From: Asterochloris sp. CNOR1
Lineage: Eukaryota; Chlorophyta; Trebouxiophyceae; Trebouxiales; Trebouxiaceae
Reading direction: 5' to 3'
Assembly (NCBI GenBank): GCA_963969365.1
Contig: OZ017748.1
Location: 4,310,762-4,374,761 of the forward strand
DNA length: 64,000 nucleotides
Below the pieces are notes generated by a model that worked only from the letters and a program-made list of their open reading frames with translations, was not told where the DNA came from and did not search any database. Below are positions 26,901 through 38,553 of the stretch, one piece after another. Position 1 is the stretch's first letter; each line of letters begins with the position of its first letter. Made by a program: the position numbers and the translations under genes.

Positions 26901-29795
26901 TGTGCTCAGGCTGTCCAACAAATGTGTGTCAACAGCAATAGCTGTCCCCATCTGCTGCATTGCTGCTGCTGGCACAGCCTGAGGCTGCTGGACCTCATCC
27001 TGAAACAAAACCATGACAACTGAGTGTCCCTCAGCATGGCAACAGTGGGCAAGCACTGTCTGGGACTTGTGCAGCCCCTGCTGTTGAACAAATAGCCGCT
27101 AAATCCACAGGCACCAAGCATCAGCTTGATCGAGTTACAGGCAGACACTTGTTGTCTCTGCCTGGGACTCACCGATAAGCACCAGCTCTCCCCAACTGCA
27201 TGCAGGCACACACTGTCTGTGCCTGTGGTTACCTGCAGGCTCTTGAGACACCTTCTGCTGCACTGCAGCCATGCCCGCCTGCAGTCATTGTGACCTCCCG
27301 CAGTGATTTGCCAGCAGACATGAGGACTCCTCAGGAGAATTGCCTGCTGGGGTTCACCAGCCGCTGCAGCCCCCACAGCTGGCACCCGCTGCAGTCACCT
27401 GCAGGCTCTTGACCTGCTGCTGCAGGTGGTCCACCCGTGCGGTGGCGGCACGCAGGTCCTGCCGCAGCCCCGGGATGGCAGCGGCCTCCTGCTCGCAGCC
27501 CTCCAAGTCCTTCACTCGCTGAGTTGCCTCCTCCAGCTCCTCCTGCATCTCCGCCCTGCAGCAGAGAGATCCATCACTGTGTGTAGTGTTCTGTTTGCAG
27601 CATCTGGGTTCTCCTGCGGTGCGCTTCCTACAGGGCAGGCTGTGAGTAAGATACAGGCTCGCTTCCAGTTTCAATGCGCTGAATGGCCTCCCTCAATTCC
27701 TCCGGCCGGCATCTGTGCCCTGCAGCACAAATGAACTGACCAGCCAAGTTGCAAGCGTTGCCTGAAGATGGAGTCCTGCTCAGCAGTGGTGTCGGCCACC
27801 AGCAGTCCAGCAACCTGCATGAGCTTCAATCCCGCCCACACCTGACCAGCCAAGCTGCCTGCCTTGCCTGAGGATGGACTCCTGCTCAGCAACGGTGTCA
27901 GGCATCAGCCAAGTTGCAAGCCTTGCCTGAGGGTGGACTCCTGCTCAGCAGTGGTCTCAGCCACCAGCAGCCGCCGTTGCTGCTCCCGAGACAGCGCCTT
28001 GAGCTCCTCGGCCTCATACACCGCCTTGTCGCGGTCCTGGATGGCTCTGCAAGGTGACAGACTGAGGTCGCTACACTGCACCACACTGTGCTGGAATGCA
28101 CAGACGGACTGATTGAAGCCTGATTGGCTGCAGGAGGCCACGAGGCTGCGCTGACACCATCTTCCAGCCCTGAAGGAGGCGTAGTCAAGTCCGAGATGTG
28201 CACCCAATTTGTGAAGTGAGCTAAAAGTTCTGTTGCAAGGCCAGATGGCCCTGCAGCAAAGGCCAGCCATATCAGCGAAGACAGACGGTGCAGTGCCACA
28301 GCGCACTATGGCCACCCCTACACAGGCCTTACACTAGCACTCCCCCCTTCCCCTGGCAGCATGCAGCTCCACCAGCCTGCAGACACCTGGTGCTGTGTGC
28401 GTGGTAGAACGCCAGCCCCTGCTCCATATTCTGCACCTTGACACTCAAGACTCCTGTGGACAGGCCCCACAAAAGCAGCAGAACCCCTGCCCTGCCTGCA
28501 GTGAGCAGCGCAGTGCTTGCCTCTGATATACCCAGCGCCTAGCTCCAACAAAGGCAGATCATACAAAAGTAAGGGTTGCCACATGTACCTGGTGCTCTGG
28601 CTCTGGTAGAAGGCGAGCTCCTTCTCCAGGTTCTGCACCTTCTGGCGCTCCGACTTCCAGCCCTGGTCCGACATGCGCTTGGCCTCACGCTGGCTGTGCA
28701 GGTCCTCGCGCAGGCCATCCCGCTCAGAGACCAGGCCGGCCAGCTGAGCCCTGCAGTGCAGACATGACACTCCAGCGTTGGCGGCACAACTCATGTGTGA
28801 GGTGCACTGGACTTCAAGCTAGCTGTCCTGCAGCCTGCGCCAGTTAGAGTCTAAGGGCGACCAGCTGCGCCCTGCAATGCAGACATGTCAGATGAAGACG
28901 GCACCTCACATGAGTGACACTGGCTGTGCCAGCCCGTGCCAGGTAGAGCATAGGCCAGTCAGCAGAGCCCTGTGTGTGTGTGTGTGGGGCATGTCACTTG
29001 AGTCAAGACAATACCTCTGAGACTCAGTCAGCGTCAGGAACATGCACGAGGATTAGGTTCAGCGTGAGGAACATGTGCTGGTGGACACACCTGGCTGGCA
29101 CTGTGCCGTTGGGGCAGGAGACAGCTAAATGGCACAAGGCTCAGTGATGCAGGCAGTGCAAATGCAGGCGCAGGTCAACTCCTGCAGAGACAAGGCCAGC
29201 CAGCTGAGTCTATCAGGACGAGCACAGCATTTAGCTGAGCAGATTGTGCGCCCAAAACAAGGGCACCTCTCGAGGCAAGGCTGAGCCCTTCCATTCTACA
29301 GATGTGGAGCAATGCTCCAACATCCGCCAGATGCAAGTGCTGCTCAGTGCAGTCTGTGGCTTGTCGCCAGTTGGATAGGCAATAAGACCCCTGAATCAAA
29401 GCAGCCAAATTCTAAACCCCTGATGACAGTGCCTTTCAGCCAGGCAGCCTGAGCCATGCTTGGCAGGGGGACAGGCAAAGCTGTGGGACCAGCAATGAAG
29501 CAAGGCGTAAAGCATGCCTCAGCCATGCCGCATGCCCAGTCCCAGTAGGGCACAATGCAGATTGGGCTCACTTTGCCCGGCTGAGCTCCTGCTCTGTGGA
29601 GTAGATGCGCTCGCTGAGCACAGAACTGCTGTCGAAGATGCTGTTGCCAGAGCCTTGCATGCACAGGTTCTCTACATCCCTCTGCAGCTCATCACGCTCC
29701 AGAGTCAATCTGGTTAGCTGCTTCCTCAGGGCCTTGACATCGTCCTCAGCCCCATTGATTTCAGCAGCAGAGCTGCTGCCCTGCCTGTGTGCCAT
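23944..29795 (-). CDS. Long coiled-coil protein of unknown function
   Basis: Eleven minus-strand exons: 29795-29572, 28750-28589, 28046-27927, 27555-27399, 26500-26342, 25763-25575, 25442-25386, 24890-24834, 24512-24429, 24266-24162, 24084-23944. All phases agree, giving 484 aa. It starts MAHRQGSSSAAEINGAEDDV and is nearly continuous heptad-type coiled coil from about residue 20 to 410 (for example VKALRKQLTRLTLERDELQR, LEKELAFYQSQSTR, QEELEEATQRVKDLE, GQLRDAHRKLAEANTELR). It ends in a Ser/Ala-rich tail (SLSEAASDAGADGTESAAS). Such architecture fits a tether, cytoskeletal or organelle-surface protein. I cannot name a family. The exon 3 donor is GC (CTCAG|GCAAGG). The exon 7 acceptor could alternatively be 15 nt upstream, adding five codons. 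Its introns hold the densest echo ladders in the window. Confidence 0.85.
26600..27180 (-). repeat. About 108-bp ladder of decayed acceptor plus exon-5 starts in the coiled-coil gene
   Basis: The real exon 5 starts at 26500 with ctgcag|GATGAGCTGCACGAGTC. Copies start at 26608, 26716, about 26820, 26999, about 27080 and about 27175 (minus-strand coordinates). Each begins with an AG acceptor and GATGAGCT(G/A)CA or a variant, followed by degraded GCAACTGC...GCAGCAGCTGGGG. The copies at 26608 and 26716 hit in-frame stops (GATCCCAATTAG; GCCGTCTAA), so they are not alternative heptad exons. Confidence 0.9.
27650..27905 (-). repeat. Decayed copies of coiled-coil exon-3 end and exon-4 start
   Basis: Two copies of the exon-3 end lie downstream of it, at about 27910-27850 (VAEQESILRQG) and 27800-27745 (VADTTAEQDSIFRQR); the true end reads VAETTAEQESTLR. 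A copy of the exon-4 start lies at 27721-27655 (RPEELREAIQRIE versus the true MQEELEEATQRVK). The exon-3-end copies keep a GC-type donor context (caggcaaggc, caggcaacgc). Confidence 0.82.
28388..28446 (-). repeat. Decayed copy of coiled-coil exon-2 end
   Basis: Reads VKVQNMEQGLAFYHAHSTR with a following gtgtct donor, versus the true VQNLEKELAFYQSQSTR and gtacat at 28645-28589. Two further fragments of the exon-2 start (gcagggcgcagctgg at 28875-28861, and ctcagctggctggcctt at 29200-29184) lie upstream of the exon. Confidence 0.85.
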
Positions 29796-29879
29796 GGCTG
29801 CTGGGCTGGGGTCAATGCTTCTGAGATCTCCCTTTCCTCAGGCGTGCGGCTCCCGATCAGCTAGTTTTCGGTCTTGACC

Positions 29880-31761
29880 TGCCATGCTGGCTTGGGGTTT
29901 TAGAGGTTTCTGTATGGCCCAACTGGAGCACTGCTCTGCACACATGTGCATGTGCACAATATGGGTCGCCACAATGTCGGTTGGAAGTATTGGTATGAAA
30001 CCCAGTATCTTGTGTGCTTCAGGTTCTTATTGTCACCCACATTCTCCACTGTGGATGGGAGCTCGACGAATTCGGTATGTTGTTTTACAATGACCAGAAA
30101 GCCACCAACATAGCCAGGATTACCTATGTTGTCAAGTGTTGGCAATTGCATACTTTCAGGAGTACTCCCTGCCAGTCTTGACACCAGATGAGCTGTGGGC
30201 CTCTGCACCTCCACCAGACGGGCCTGTGGTGGCCTCCTGGGACCCGGATGTTGCTGAGTTTCCTGCATTGGACGTGGGACTGTGAGCCGCCAGCAAGCCA
30301 AATCAGCATGAGGTGTCGGAACAGCAGGATCGACCTTGGTGTACAACGCTGAGGATATGCTCAGATCTGCTGAGAAAGCTGCGTCTGTTGCCACACGTGT
30401 CATGGTGTAGGCAGAGGCACACCAGGCGAATAATGCTCACATTCTTACAAACCCACCTGTGAACGCTCTGCCTGTGGCTACACCAGCATCGCTGTGAACA
30501 GAGGCACCTCCGCCAGAGACTCCTGCTGTTGCCTCAGCGGGCGGCACTGCAGAGACACCAGGGCCTGCAGCAAAGGTGGAGACTATGTGCACCATGGACA
30601 GCAAGGGAAGCCAGCTTCAGTAGTGTGTCCTGCAGTACTCTCTGGTGCGCTCTGCGTATCCCAGTTCCATTTCTTCATACAAAATGATGAGCTGCATGTG
30701 CTCCACCAGGCATGCCGTACCAAGACAGAAATATATTCACTTTGACTGCATAGCACAAGACTTGCAACAGATCCCGCTGTGAGCGGGCAGAGCTGCAGCA
30801 GGATCTCAGTCCACCCATGGTAAGTGCCGGGGCAACAGGGTCAGCCACCTGACATAGCAAGCAGGATCTGTGCACCACACAGTGCAGGGCGCAAGTGAGA
30901 GAATGCACACTGTAAACAGCAGGCCGCCAACAAAGAGCCTGCCTTAAGTGGCCAGCGGTACAGCAAGACCGTAGTCCACCTGCGCAGTGCATGCAGCGCA
31001 GGCCATTTTGCGCAGCACAACATTGTGGCCCTGACATGGACGCTTGCTGTCGCAACCTCTGCTCATCTAGCAGCGCAGGCAATCTGGCCGGCCGTTCCAC
31101 AAGGCATATGCTCACATAGCGCCTGCACCATCTCTGCTCCTTCAGCACTTGGTGGGGGGCCAGCGGCGTGGCCTGTGCAACGCTTTTTGAGTGCTCAACC
31201 CGGATCTGCTCCATGCTGCCCACTAAGCGTGCCCCACCTGTCAGATTGTGGCTTTCACCATGGGCAGAAAATTCACACCCCCCCCCAGAGACATCACATG
31301 CAACCTGCACCAGATCTCGACCCCCTGTCAGCAGCTCTGCTGGTGCTGTTTGGCTGCACGACCCTGTTCAGCTGCCTGACCCTCACCTTCTTTCTGGTGC
31401 TCTTTCAGCGCACGGCCTGTGGCGACGCCACCCTCACTGTAAGCTGCAGCCCCGCCACCTGCACCAGATGGGACTGCTGAGGTCTGATAAGCAAAAGGCA
31501 CACTTTAAAGCATGTGTAGAGGGCTCTTCCAGGTCTGGTGACGGCTGCTCTCTGGCATGTTGCAGTGCCCCTCAGCAGCTAGGCGGAAGAGCTCCTCACC
31601 TTTGCAGCATGTCTGTCACAAGTGGAAGCAAGCAGGCAGATTCAGACGACGAATGCAAAACATCGAGGTGGTCCCTGTCACTGCAGCAGCCCAGTGCAGC
31701 TGGACTGTGCAAGCAAACTTACGACAGCAGCAGGCCTCCCAGCAGCCTGCTGAGTGCCCAC
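29880..31761. other. Unresolved stretch, probably intron and 3' exons of the minus-strand gene
   Basis: Contains at least three degraded copies (minus strand) of the exon end that encodes PSQETFSAGPATASTGVSG, at about 31440-31475, 30510-30555 and 30215-30290. On the + strand the last copy forms an attractive frame (DELWASAPPPDGPVVASW to ALDVGL) that I judge fortuitous. Segment 30407-30345 (minus) reads TRVATDAAFSADLSISSALY and may be an exon. A C10 run occurs at 31277-31286. Confidence 0.3.
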
Positions 31762-32437
31762 CTGAGACTCCTGTGCTGGCAGTCGCTGGTCCGGCTGAGA
31801 AAGTTTCCTGAGAGGGATGAGACATGTTGAGGTCGAAGGATAGCTGAGCAGTGTGTTCGCCCTGGAGTTCGAGCGGCAACCTGTGCAAGCCCGGCACTGG
31901 CTTCAACTCCGTCCAGCCAATGAGGCTGTCGTACTCAGTTGTGCCCTGCATATGCCAGAACAACCTTAAGTCAGAGTAATCAGCTACCTCCATAGAGGCC
32001 CTGTTGTGGCAACATCAGTGTCAGCGTGCGCACGAAGCTGTGGCTCTGTGTCACATCGACTCACCTTGCTGTATAGCAGAAATTGCACCTTAGGGTCTGC
32101 ATCACAAGCCAGAGGTGGTCAGCCGATGCAATCCATTATCTGATCAAGATCCTGGCCATGCAAACCTGAAGTGTCAGAGGCCAGATCCAGCCTTCCTGGC
32201 CAGCTGTACTTGCGCAAATGCGGACGAGGACAAACAGGCGTCTCTGCGCGAGCCTCAGACAACAATATGCAGAGATATGGCTGGAGTCTGACCTGGCTCA
32301 CTTGAACTTCAGCTGATATGTTAGTCAGGCTGAGGCGCAAGCGCATGAGCTGCTTTCGGGACCTTTGTAAGACAGAAAGCAGCTCCGACAGTAAGTAGCT
32401 GAGAAGCTGATGTGGCGCACACAACACAGCATTCTCT
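31762..32437 (-). CDS. Partially resolved gene, possible C2-type domain
   Basis: Four minus-strand exon candidates join in phase: 32437-32302, 32208-32166, 32096-32065, 31945-31762. They read LMRLRLSLTNISAEVQ, then YSWPGRLDLASDTS, then DPKVQFLLYSK, then GTTEYDSLIGWTELKPVPGL through LPLELQGEHTAQLSFDLN to ETFSAGPATASTGVSG. The order 'L-x-L-x-x-x-NI ... SDP-x-V-x-F-x-LYSK ... IGWTEL' resembles a C2 domain of the copine kind, which would bind calcium and phospholipid, but the match is weak. Neither the 5' end nor the exons after 31762 could be fixed. Degraded copies of the last exon's end at about 31475-31440, 30555-30510 and 30265-30215 suggest a long downstream intron and more exons toward 30 kb. 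Confidence 0.45.
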
Positions 32438-32926
32438 CTGTCAGCCAAGCTGCTTGGTCCTTCTGGGCTGAAGAGGATTCATCAACATGATTAATTGCAT
32501 GCAGAAACCTGGCCCATGTCAGCCTCATCTTGGGGTGCTTGGCCCCCAGCAATGCAGCAGGGCCATGGCAAACCCCAGGAGGCCAGCCAGGATACCCAGG
32601 CGCTTGCATCGGCAAAGCAGATGCGCAGCTGCAGGTGTGAAGCGGGAAGCAGGGGGTCGCTGACGCTGCATTTGTGGCAGGAAGGCACAAACTGCCCGGA
32701 CAGTGTCAAAGCAGGATTTGCCAATCAATCCTGTTGAATCACCAGCCTGACAGCAGCAAACTGAACTTACCAGCAACATGCTGCTGCCTGCTGACTCCAG
32801 CACAGCTGTCTGCAGGCCAGCTGACATGTGTCCAAGGCCCACCAATGGCAGCAAGAGCCCCACTGCTCCCCAAAAGTTTCCCTGACTTCCTTGCTTGCAG
32901 GCACAGCGGAGCGTCCCACAGCTGAG

Positions 32927-35900
32927 ATGCGGTTGAGCATCCCGCAGAGCCTTGCAGAGGTGGACAACGGGAAGATCATGGGCTTTGCTGCTGACCTGGC
33001 CGAGGACCACCCAGTAAGCGTGCTGTCTTGGGAGATGCTGCAATGTCTTGAGGCATACTGGTTTTGTCCTGTAGCATGCGTCGTTGGCCCTGTTCCCACA
33101 GTCTGTGCAGCTACAGGTGGTGCTGCAGCAGATGTGTCGTTGCTGGCGCCCTGACTCTCTGCAAAGCAGCACAGCTGACCTGGCAGAGAGTCAATAGGTC
33201 AGCCTATTGGGGATGCTGCATTGCTGTGGGACTTGTGAACATGCTGGGGCCCTCACAGCACAGCTGACTTGGCAGGATCTGGCAGCATGTGGACCCACTC
33301 GACCCTGTGGCAGCCAGCTCTACAAGACAGTGCCTGCTTTCAGGGCTTTCAGGGCTTTCAGGGCAAGAGGGCAAGCAGCCGCCACATGCTGGCCCTGATG
33401 TTCTCAGATGTCCAGACCAGAGCTGCATGCCAGGTGGTCGATCATGCCCCTGGTGTTGCCATTGGGGTCGCCCTGTGATGCCCTGTCTGCCTAAGGCGCC
33501 TCTGCCTGCAGGGCTTCCCCGATCAGGGATACAAGCAGTGGCGGGTGGACAGTTCCAGGCGGACTCCCACACTCAGGGGACTCAAGCTGCTGATAATCAT
33601 ACAGCTCTCTTGCTGCCAAACTGACAAAGCGGTGCCTGTCTGCAGGGGTTTCAGGACCCGGGGTACAAGCGGCGGCGGATGGAGATTGCCAACTTGGCAC
33701 GGGACCATGAGGTGGGGGACCCCATCCCGCGCATTGACTACACCCCTGAGGAGCGCCAAACCTGGGCGACCGTCCTTCAAGAGCTTACCAGGCTGTACCC
33801 CACACATGGTGAGGCGCTGCCAGGCCTGGGACAAGTGCAATGCTCAGGGCTGCAAGGCTGGCAAGAGCATCCAGTGCCTGTGCTGGGGGACATTCGTGTA
33901 CTTACTTCATGGTTTCTGGTGATGCAGTGCACACCCCAAGTGCGCCAAAACTGGGCCACAGTCCTGAGCGAGGGGGCCCATACTTGGGGCCCAGCAGGAG
34001 TGGCACCTGCGTGCATACTGCCAGGCCCTGGCTGGCATAGACTGTGGTCATCCAGGCTTGCATGCACATTGCAGAACTGTGGAGGGGCAAAATCATAGCC
34101 TGTGCACAGGGCTGCCTCAGTTGCAGCATTGGTCCAAGCTTGACAGGCAACGTGTGTTAGTCAGGGCCTACAGCTGCATCACACCCACTGGGGGGCCCCA
34201 GAGATGGGTTTGGCTGCCATGCAGGCGTGCATGCGGTGGCTCTTCGGCAAGGTCATAGGGGATGTGCCATCACCTGCTCCGCAGCGTGCACGTGTAGCCA
34301 GCTTTTGTCCAGAGTGCCCAATCACGAGAGCAGCTGCACCTGCTCCTGACTGCACCAGTCCCGCTTGTGCGCCGTGCACCACAACTCATGTCCCCCTGGC
34401 TTTCAGAGAAGCTGACCCTGTTCCTTGCTGCATTGTACCCACTTCTGCCCTTCACTTCACGTCCTACAGGGTGCAGCGCCACAATGTTTTGCAGTGGTGC
34501 TGGTGATGATTGAGGTCCTCCACTCTGCCCTGGAGCGTGCAAAGACAGCACATCCAGCACCACTGCTGAGACTTGCTTCCCTTCCTGCAGCGTGCGAGTC
34601 ATGCCACCTCCCCAAGCACAGGCAGTGGCGTTTTTGAGTTCCCACACTTGTGCCCTGCAGCGTGCAACGAGTTCCTGTCAAACTGGCCCAAATTTGACTT
34701 CAAGGAGGATGAGGTCCCCCAGCTTGAGGACATGTCTCGGATTCTGAAGTGAGCCTTTGATCACAGCGCTCACACCAACAGTCAGTTGTAGATGTGTCCC
34801 CAAAAAGGGGTTGTCACACCAGAAGGTGAAGCAGCCATACAATGCAGGTGGCGGCTGGCTGGAAGACACACTTCTGTGTCTGTGCTGCACCAATAGGACT
34901 CTTTGAGGTTGCTAACATGTCCCAAGCCTGGGAGTTTGGCACAAACCTCACTCACGAGGCTCACCAAATCCTGTGACGCCTTCAAGGTAGCACACCAGGT
35001 GGAAGCTTTGGCCAGTGGCTGGGCCCCCACCATCTGACATGTGCCACACGCAGGAGCCTGACACAGCTTTCATAGAGGCATGTTCGGCGCCTGCAGACAT
35101 CACAATGGGTGGCATATATGGCCAGTTGGCTGAGCCTCCTCCATCTGACATGTCCCATCTGAAATGTTCCACACACTCAATCACATGAGCCTCACAACGC
35201 TCACATCTCCTGCAGGCAGCACACTGGGTGGCAGATACGGCCAGTGGCAGGGCTGCTGCACCCAAGGGACTTCCTGAATGGCTTGGCCTTCAAAACGTTT
35301 CACAGCACGCAGTACATGCGCCACCACTCCAAGTGAGTACGCCTGCATGCACGCTGGTTGAGGTTGTTTCTGGAGTCGCTCTGACTGGTCTTGAGATGGG
35401 ACAGGTCTTGACATCTGCGCAGCTCTACAGGCTCATGTGTTACAATCTCATGTGTACTGGTTCCAAATTGCATCTACTTGACATGCCCAGCTTGTGAGAG
35501 CACTCAGCACACGTGCATATCTGCCTCTCAGAGGCGTCCACCCAGATCAATGCGCCGGCTGTGCTGTCAATTGCTGGTCATCCTCCTGTCCCTAAATCCC
35601 TCCTGTTGCTGTCTTCTGAGCAGGACGGTGCTGTCACCAGATACAATGAGACAAGTGCTAGCGTGCAAGTGCTGCCCTGCAGGCCGTCCTACACCCCAGA
35701 GCCTGACCTATGCCATGAGCTTCTAGGTGAGCGGCAGCTGCTGCATCAGCTTCCCTGCTAGAGTTTTATGGAGGGGACCTGCACTGCGGCAAGCAAACTG
35801 TACTGTGAGGTACCTGTCAGCACCGAAGGCCCTGCACAGCCTTACTGTCGAAAACGCCAATTGCTGCACGGAATGTGGCTTGACATTGCTGGTCATCTAC

Positions 35901-37824
35901 CAACAGAGCCCCAATCTATCCTGGATGCACAGCCTGTCTGCATGGCAGGCAGTTCTTTGGCATGCAGTGCCTCCACACGCCAAGCAGTGGTTTTGCATGG
36001 CATGCAATCATCTTTCAGCGCTGCAGCACAACCTGCCTGTGACACTGTGGTCATGTCATGCGGGCGGCAGGCCAGACTTCCACGCTGGCTGTAATTGGCT
36101 CCACTGCTTGCAGGCCATGTCCCTATGTTGGCAGACCCAGAATACTGCGACCTGGCCCACAACATTGGTATCGCCTCCCTGGGCGCTGATGAGAAGCAGA
36201 TCTGGCACCTCACCAAAATATACTGGGTGAGTAAGCTTCCGGGCTGAGCGATCAGTGCACCAGTACTGTCAAGACAGTGCTGGCCTCAGGGAAGCAGCCC
36301 CGGTCCAACCATCTGTGCACGGCAAATGTGGCCTGACATGGCCCCCTCCTCATGGTCTGTTTGGTGAGGACTTGTGGCAGCTGAGGACCATATGCGGCAC
36401 CTCACCTCAATCAATTGATGTGTAGTGCTGGTCAATATTTAGTGCCGTCCTCATGGGGCCCTATGGCACAAAGCCTGAGGGGTGTAGCTGTGCTTGAGCA
36501 GGGTCTCCTGGGCCCCAGACACGTTCTTGTCTACACCATGCCTGTCCCTGTACTTGCTACTCCCTGCACACTGCAATGCTTGCAGCCCTCCACAGAGTCC
36601 TGCCGCTGCCTGCAGTGCACCACACATCCCCGCACGGGCTGTGCAATCCTTCCTGTGCCTGCAGTACACGGTCGAATTTGGAGTGGTCCGGGAGGATGGG
36701 GAGATTAAGGCCTTTGGGGCAGGCGTGCTCAGCAGCTTTGCTGAGCTGGCACATATGCGCTCTGGCAGGGTGGACTTTCAGCCATTCAACCCCTTTGTGC
36801 CACAGCCCAAGATGAGGCGAGCCCCACTTGCTCTGGTGTACTGCAAAGGGGCCTGTGATGTTGGGAATGCTGATCTGTGAAGCTGCATTCCCCCATGCTA
36901 TGCTGGGCCCATGTCACCCTCCGGGCCATGGCTCAAGATGTGGCACTCAGACATGCTGTCGAGGACTTCGCAAGTCTGTGGAGGTCCATGTCTAGCACTG
37001 TCGCTGTCGTCTTATGCTCCAGCAAGGTGGACTTCTTCAGCCTGTGAGTCGGCGGCCAATGTGAGGCAAGCCCACCTGTCTGGCGTTCCCACAGAGGAGT
37101 CTGATTTGGGTTTGACCTGGCACACTCTCTGTGCAGCTGTCCCCATGCTGTGCTGGGGCCCTCTTGACTCTTTCAGGATGAGGCAAGCCCATGTGCTGCT
37201 GTTCTGTGGAGGGTTCTGGCATTTTGCGCTGTGGGGGTTCGTGCCGAGGCTGAGCTGGGCTTTTTTGCCCCCCTGTGCTGCAACTCAGAATGAGACAGGC
37301 TGGCAGGCTTGCACCTGCGTCAAGGCTGCGTCCGTGGGTGATCTGGGGTGCTGCAGCATCCGCTCGCTGAGCTGTTGCTCATACGCATGCTATGAAACTG
37401 CAGCCAACAGCTGGTTGCCTCATGCTCAGCTGGCAATCCACTGCCAGCTGTTGCATGCTGCCATCCCCCACATGTGCTTGCCTCTAAACTGCTGCTGCTG
37501 AACTCAACCACCAGGTGCATGCTGCCATACACTGCATTTTCTAGAACTTTCTCTAATAATCTCATATGCACAACTCTCCCACCGCATTCCTGCAACCCAC
37601 CTCACACCAGGTGTCGCCACTGCACTCGTCCTTGGGCTATTGCTGGATCGCATGCTGCAGCTCTCAGCTTCAGCTGCATCTTGTGCAGGTACAAGGATGG
37701 CTGCCAGAACCAGCTGTTTGTCCTGGACAGCTTCCATGACGGCGCTGACAAGCTGCACAAGTATTGTGAGTCCATCACCGACCCTGAACTTGTCAGGCAG
37801 CACCTGCTGAGGACACAGCAATGA
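32927..37824 (+). CDS. PAH: Phenylalanine 4-hydroxylase (aromatic amino-acid hydroxylase)
   Basis: Exons 32927-33013 (first exon 5' limit uncertain), 33646-33808, 34661-34748, 35216-35332, 35683-35726, 36114-36226, 36665-36816, 37689-37824 join in phase to 299 aa. The whole catalytic domain is present: [82 protein letters not shown] (two iron-ligand histidines), YTVEFGVV (third iron ligand Glu), [11 protein letters not shown], then a short C-terminus. It converts phenylalanine to tyrosine; plant and algal enzymes are plastidial and prefer a folate cofactor. No transit peptide was identified. An acceptor at 32900 suggests one on an upstream exon; 32828 gives a longer in-frame ATG start. No ACT regulatory domain is seen. 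The exon 7 donor appears to be GC (GATGAG|GCGAGC). Confidence 0.94.
33513..33560 (+). repeat. Decayed copy of PAH exon-2 start
   Basis: The sequence gggcttccccgatcagggat followed by acaagcagtggcgggtgg ([13 protein letters not shown]) mirrors the true exon start at 33646 ([13 protein letters not shown]), including a preceding ctgcag. A 9-nt unit ctttcaggg is repeated three times at 33342-33362, in the same intron. Confidence 0.85.
33926..33975 (+). repeat. Decayed copy of PAH exon-2 end
   Basis: About 120 nt after the true donor, caccccaagtgcgccaaaac then tgggccacagtcctgagcgag copies the exon segment encoding [14 protein letters not shown] (33741-33780). Confidence 0.82.
34270..34615 (+). repeat. 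Four decayed copies of PAH exon-3 start
   Basis: The true exon begins ctgcag|CGTGCAACGAGTTCC at 34661. Copies with acceptor-like AG and CGTGC(A/G) occur at about 34282 (ccgcagcgtgcacg), 34468 (acagggtgcagcgc), 34535 (ctggagcgtgcaaag) and 34591 (ctgcagcgtgcgag). Confidence 0.65.
34981..35140 (+). repeat. Two decayed copies of PAH exon-4 start
   Basis: The true exon begins GCAGCACACTGGGTGGCAGA and then TACGGCCAGTGGC (35216). Copies: gtagcacaccaggtggaagc then tttggccagtggctgg (34986-35021) and cacaatgggtggcatatatg then gccagttggctg (35100-35132). Confidence 0.85.
36955..37310 (+). repeat. Decayed copies of PAH exon-7 end with its GC donor
   Basis: Downstream of exon 7 there are three degraded copies of its end. 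At about 37022-37085, ggtggacttcttcagcctgt leads to aatgtgaggcaagcccacctg. At 37165-37200 the copy is ctttcaggatgaggcaagcc. At 37278-37308 it is tcagaatgagacaggctggc. The first two show a consensus GC donor (gag|gcaagc) where the true exon has gag|gcgagc. Confidence 0.75.
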
Positions 37825-38553
37825 CTTCAAAGAGCTTGCTGAGGGCTTGAGAATCTGGCACTGAGCTTGCTATGTCCTGCTGCCAGCAGTTCCACTGAGT
37901 GGCGCACTGTTGCAGCCACTGCCCTGCAGCCTCAGCCATGAGCTGCCGTCGAGATAAACATAATACATGCTGTGATGAAAAGTATCGATCAAGCTTCAGG
38001 ACGGCTCTTGCAGCTTATGATTTCATGACGATGTCCTTCTGGCATCTCGCCTGTACATTCACTGCCTGTACAATCCCCCTGCACCTAATAACCCACAACA
38101 TCCTGGCATGCTTTCATGCTTTGTTGCAAGAATTGAAGCCTTGCATCTGTGCCCACAGCCTTCCAGACAGATGATGGCAAACTTTTGCCTTGCATTGTGA
38201 ACATGAATATGTCTCAGTCTGGCAACAGGAACACCGTCCGCAGCAGATGACAGCATTTTTGCGCTTGAAAGGTTGAGGGCAGCACAACATCGTCAGAAAT
38301 TGGCAGACATGAATAGTGACCATAGCAAGGAAGTGTAGAAGGGAAGGACATTCTGCCATGCTCAGTAATCTGGGGCAGGCAACCAACTGCAGAACAGGCA
38401 TGATCCAGTGTGGAGTTGCAACGACTACCAGCTCATGCACTATCATTGAGAGTATGGTACAACCTCCACGCCAGCAGCAGCCATCGAAGCTGCCACACCA
38501 GCGGCCCTGAAATGTGCTGTGCCAGACAGCCTTGATTACTCCAAACACATAGC
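37825..38553. other. Intergenic region between convergent PAH and monooxygenase genes
   Basis: Shared 3' flank. No coding segment or recognisable RNA seen. Confidence 0.5.

Noticed and set aside
26600-27000. Extra coiled-coil exons encoding DELH-type heptads
   Set aside because: Copies contain in-frame stops, and skipping them keeps phase 0 from 27399 to 26500.
27655-27735. Exon encoding RPEELREAIQRIETGSEP
   Set aside because: It is a degraded copy of the exon-4 start; including it gives no phase-compatible donor.
30160-30287. Attractive + strand C-terminal frame (EYSLPVLTPDELW to ALDVGL)
   Set aside because: Its bases align, on the other strand, with the end of the minus-strand exon at 31762-31945. 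No phase-consistent upstream + exons were found, so it is better explained as a decayed copy read backwards.
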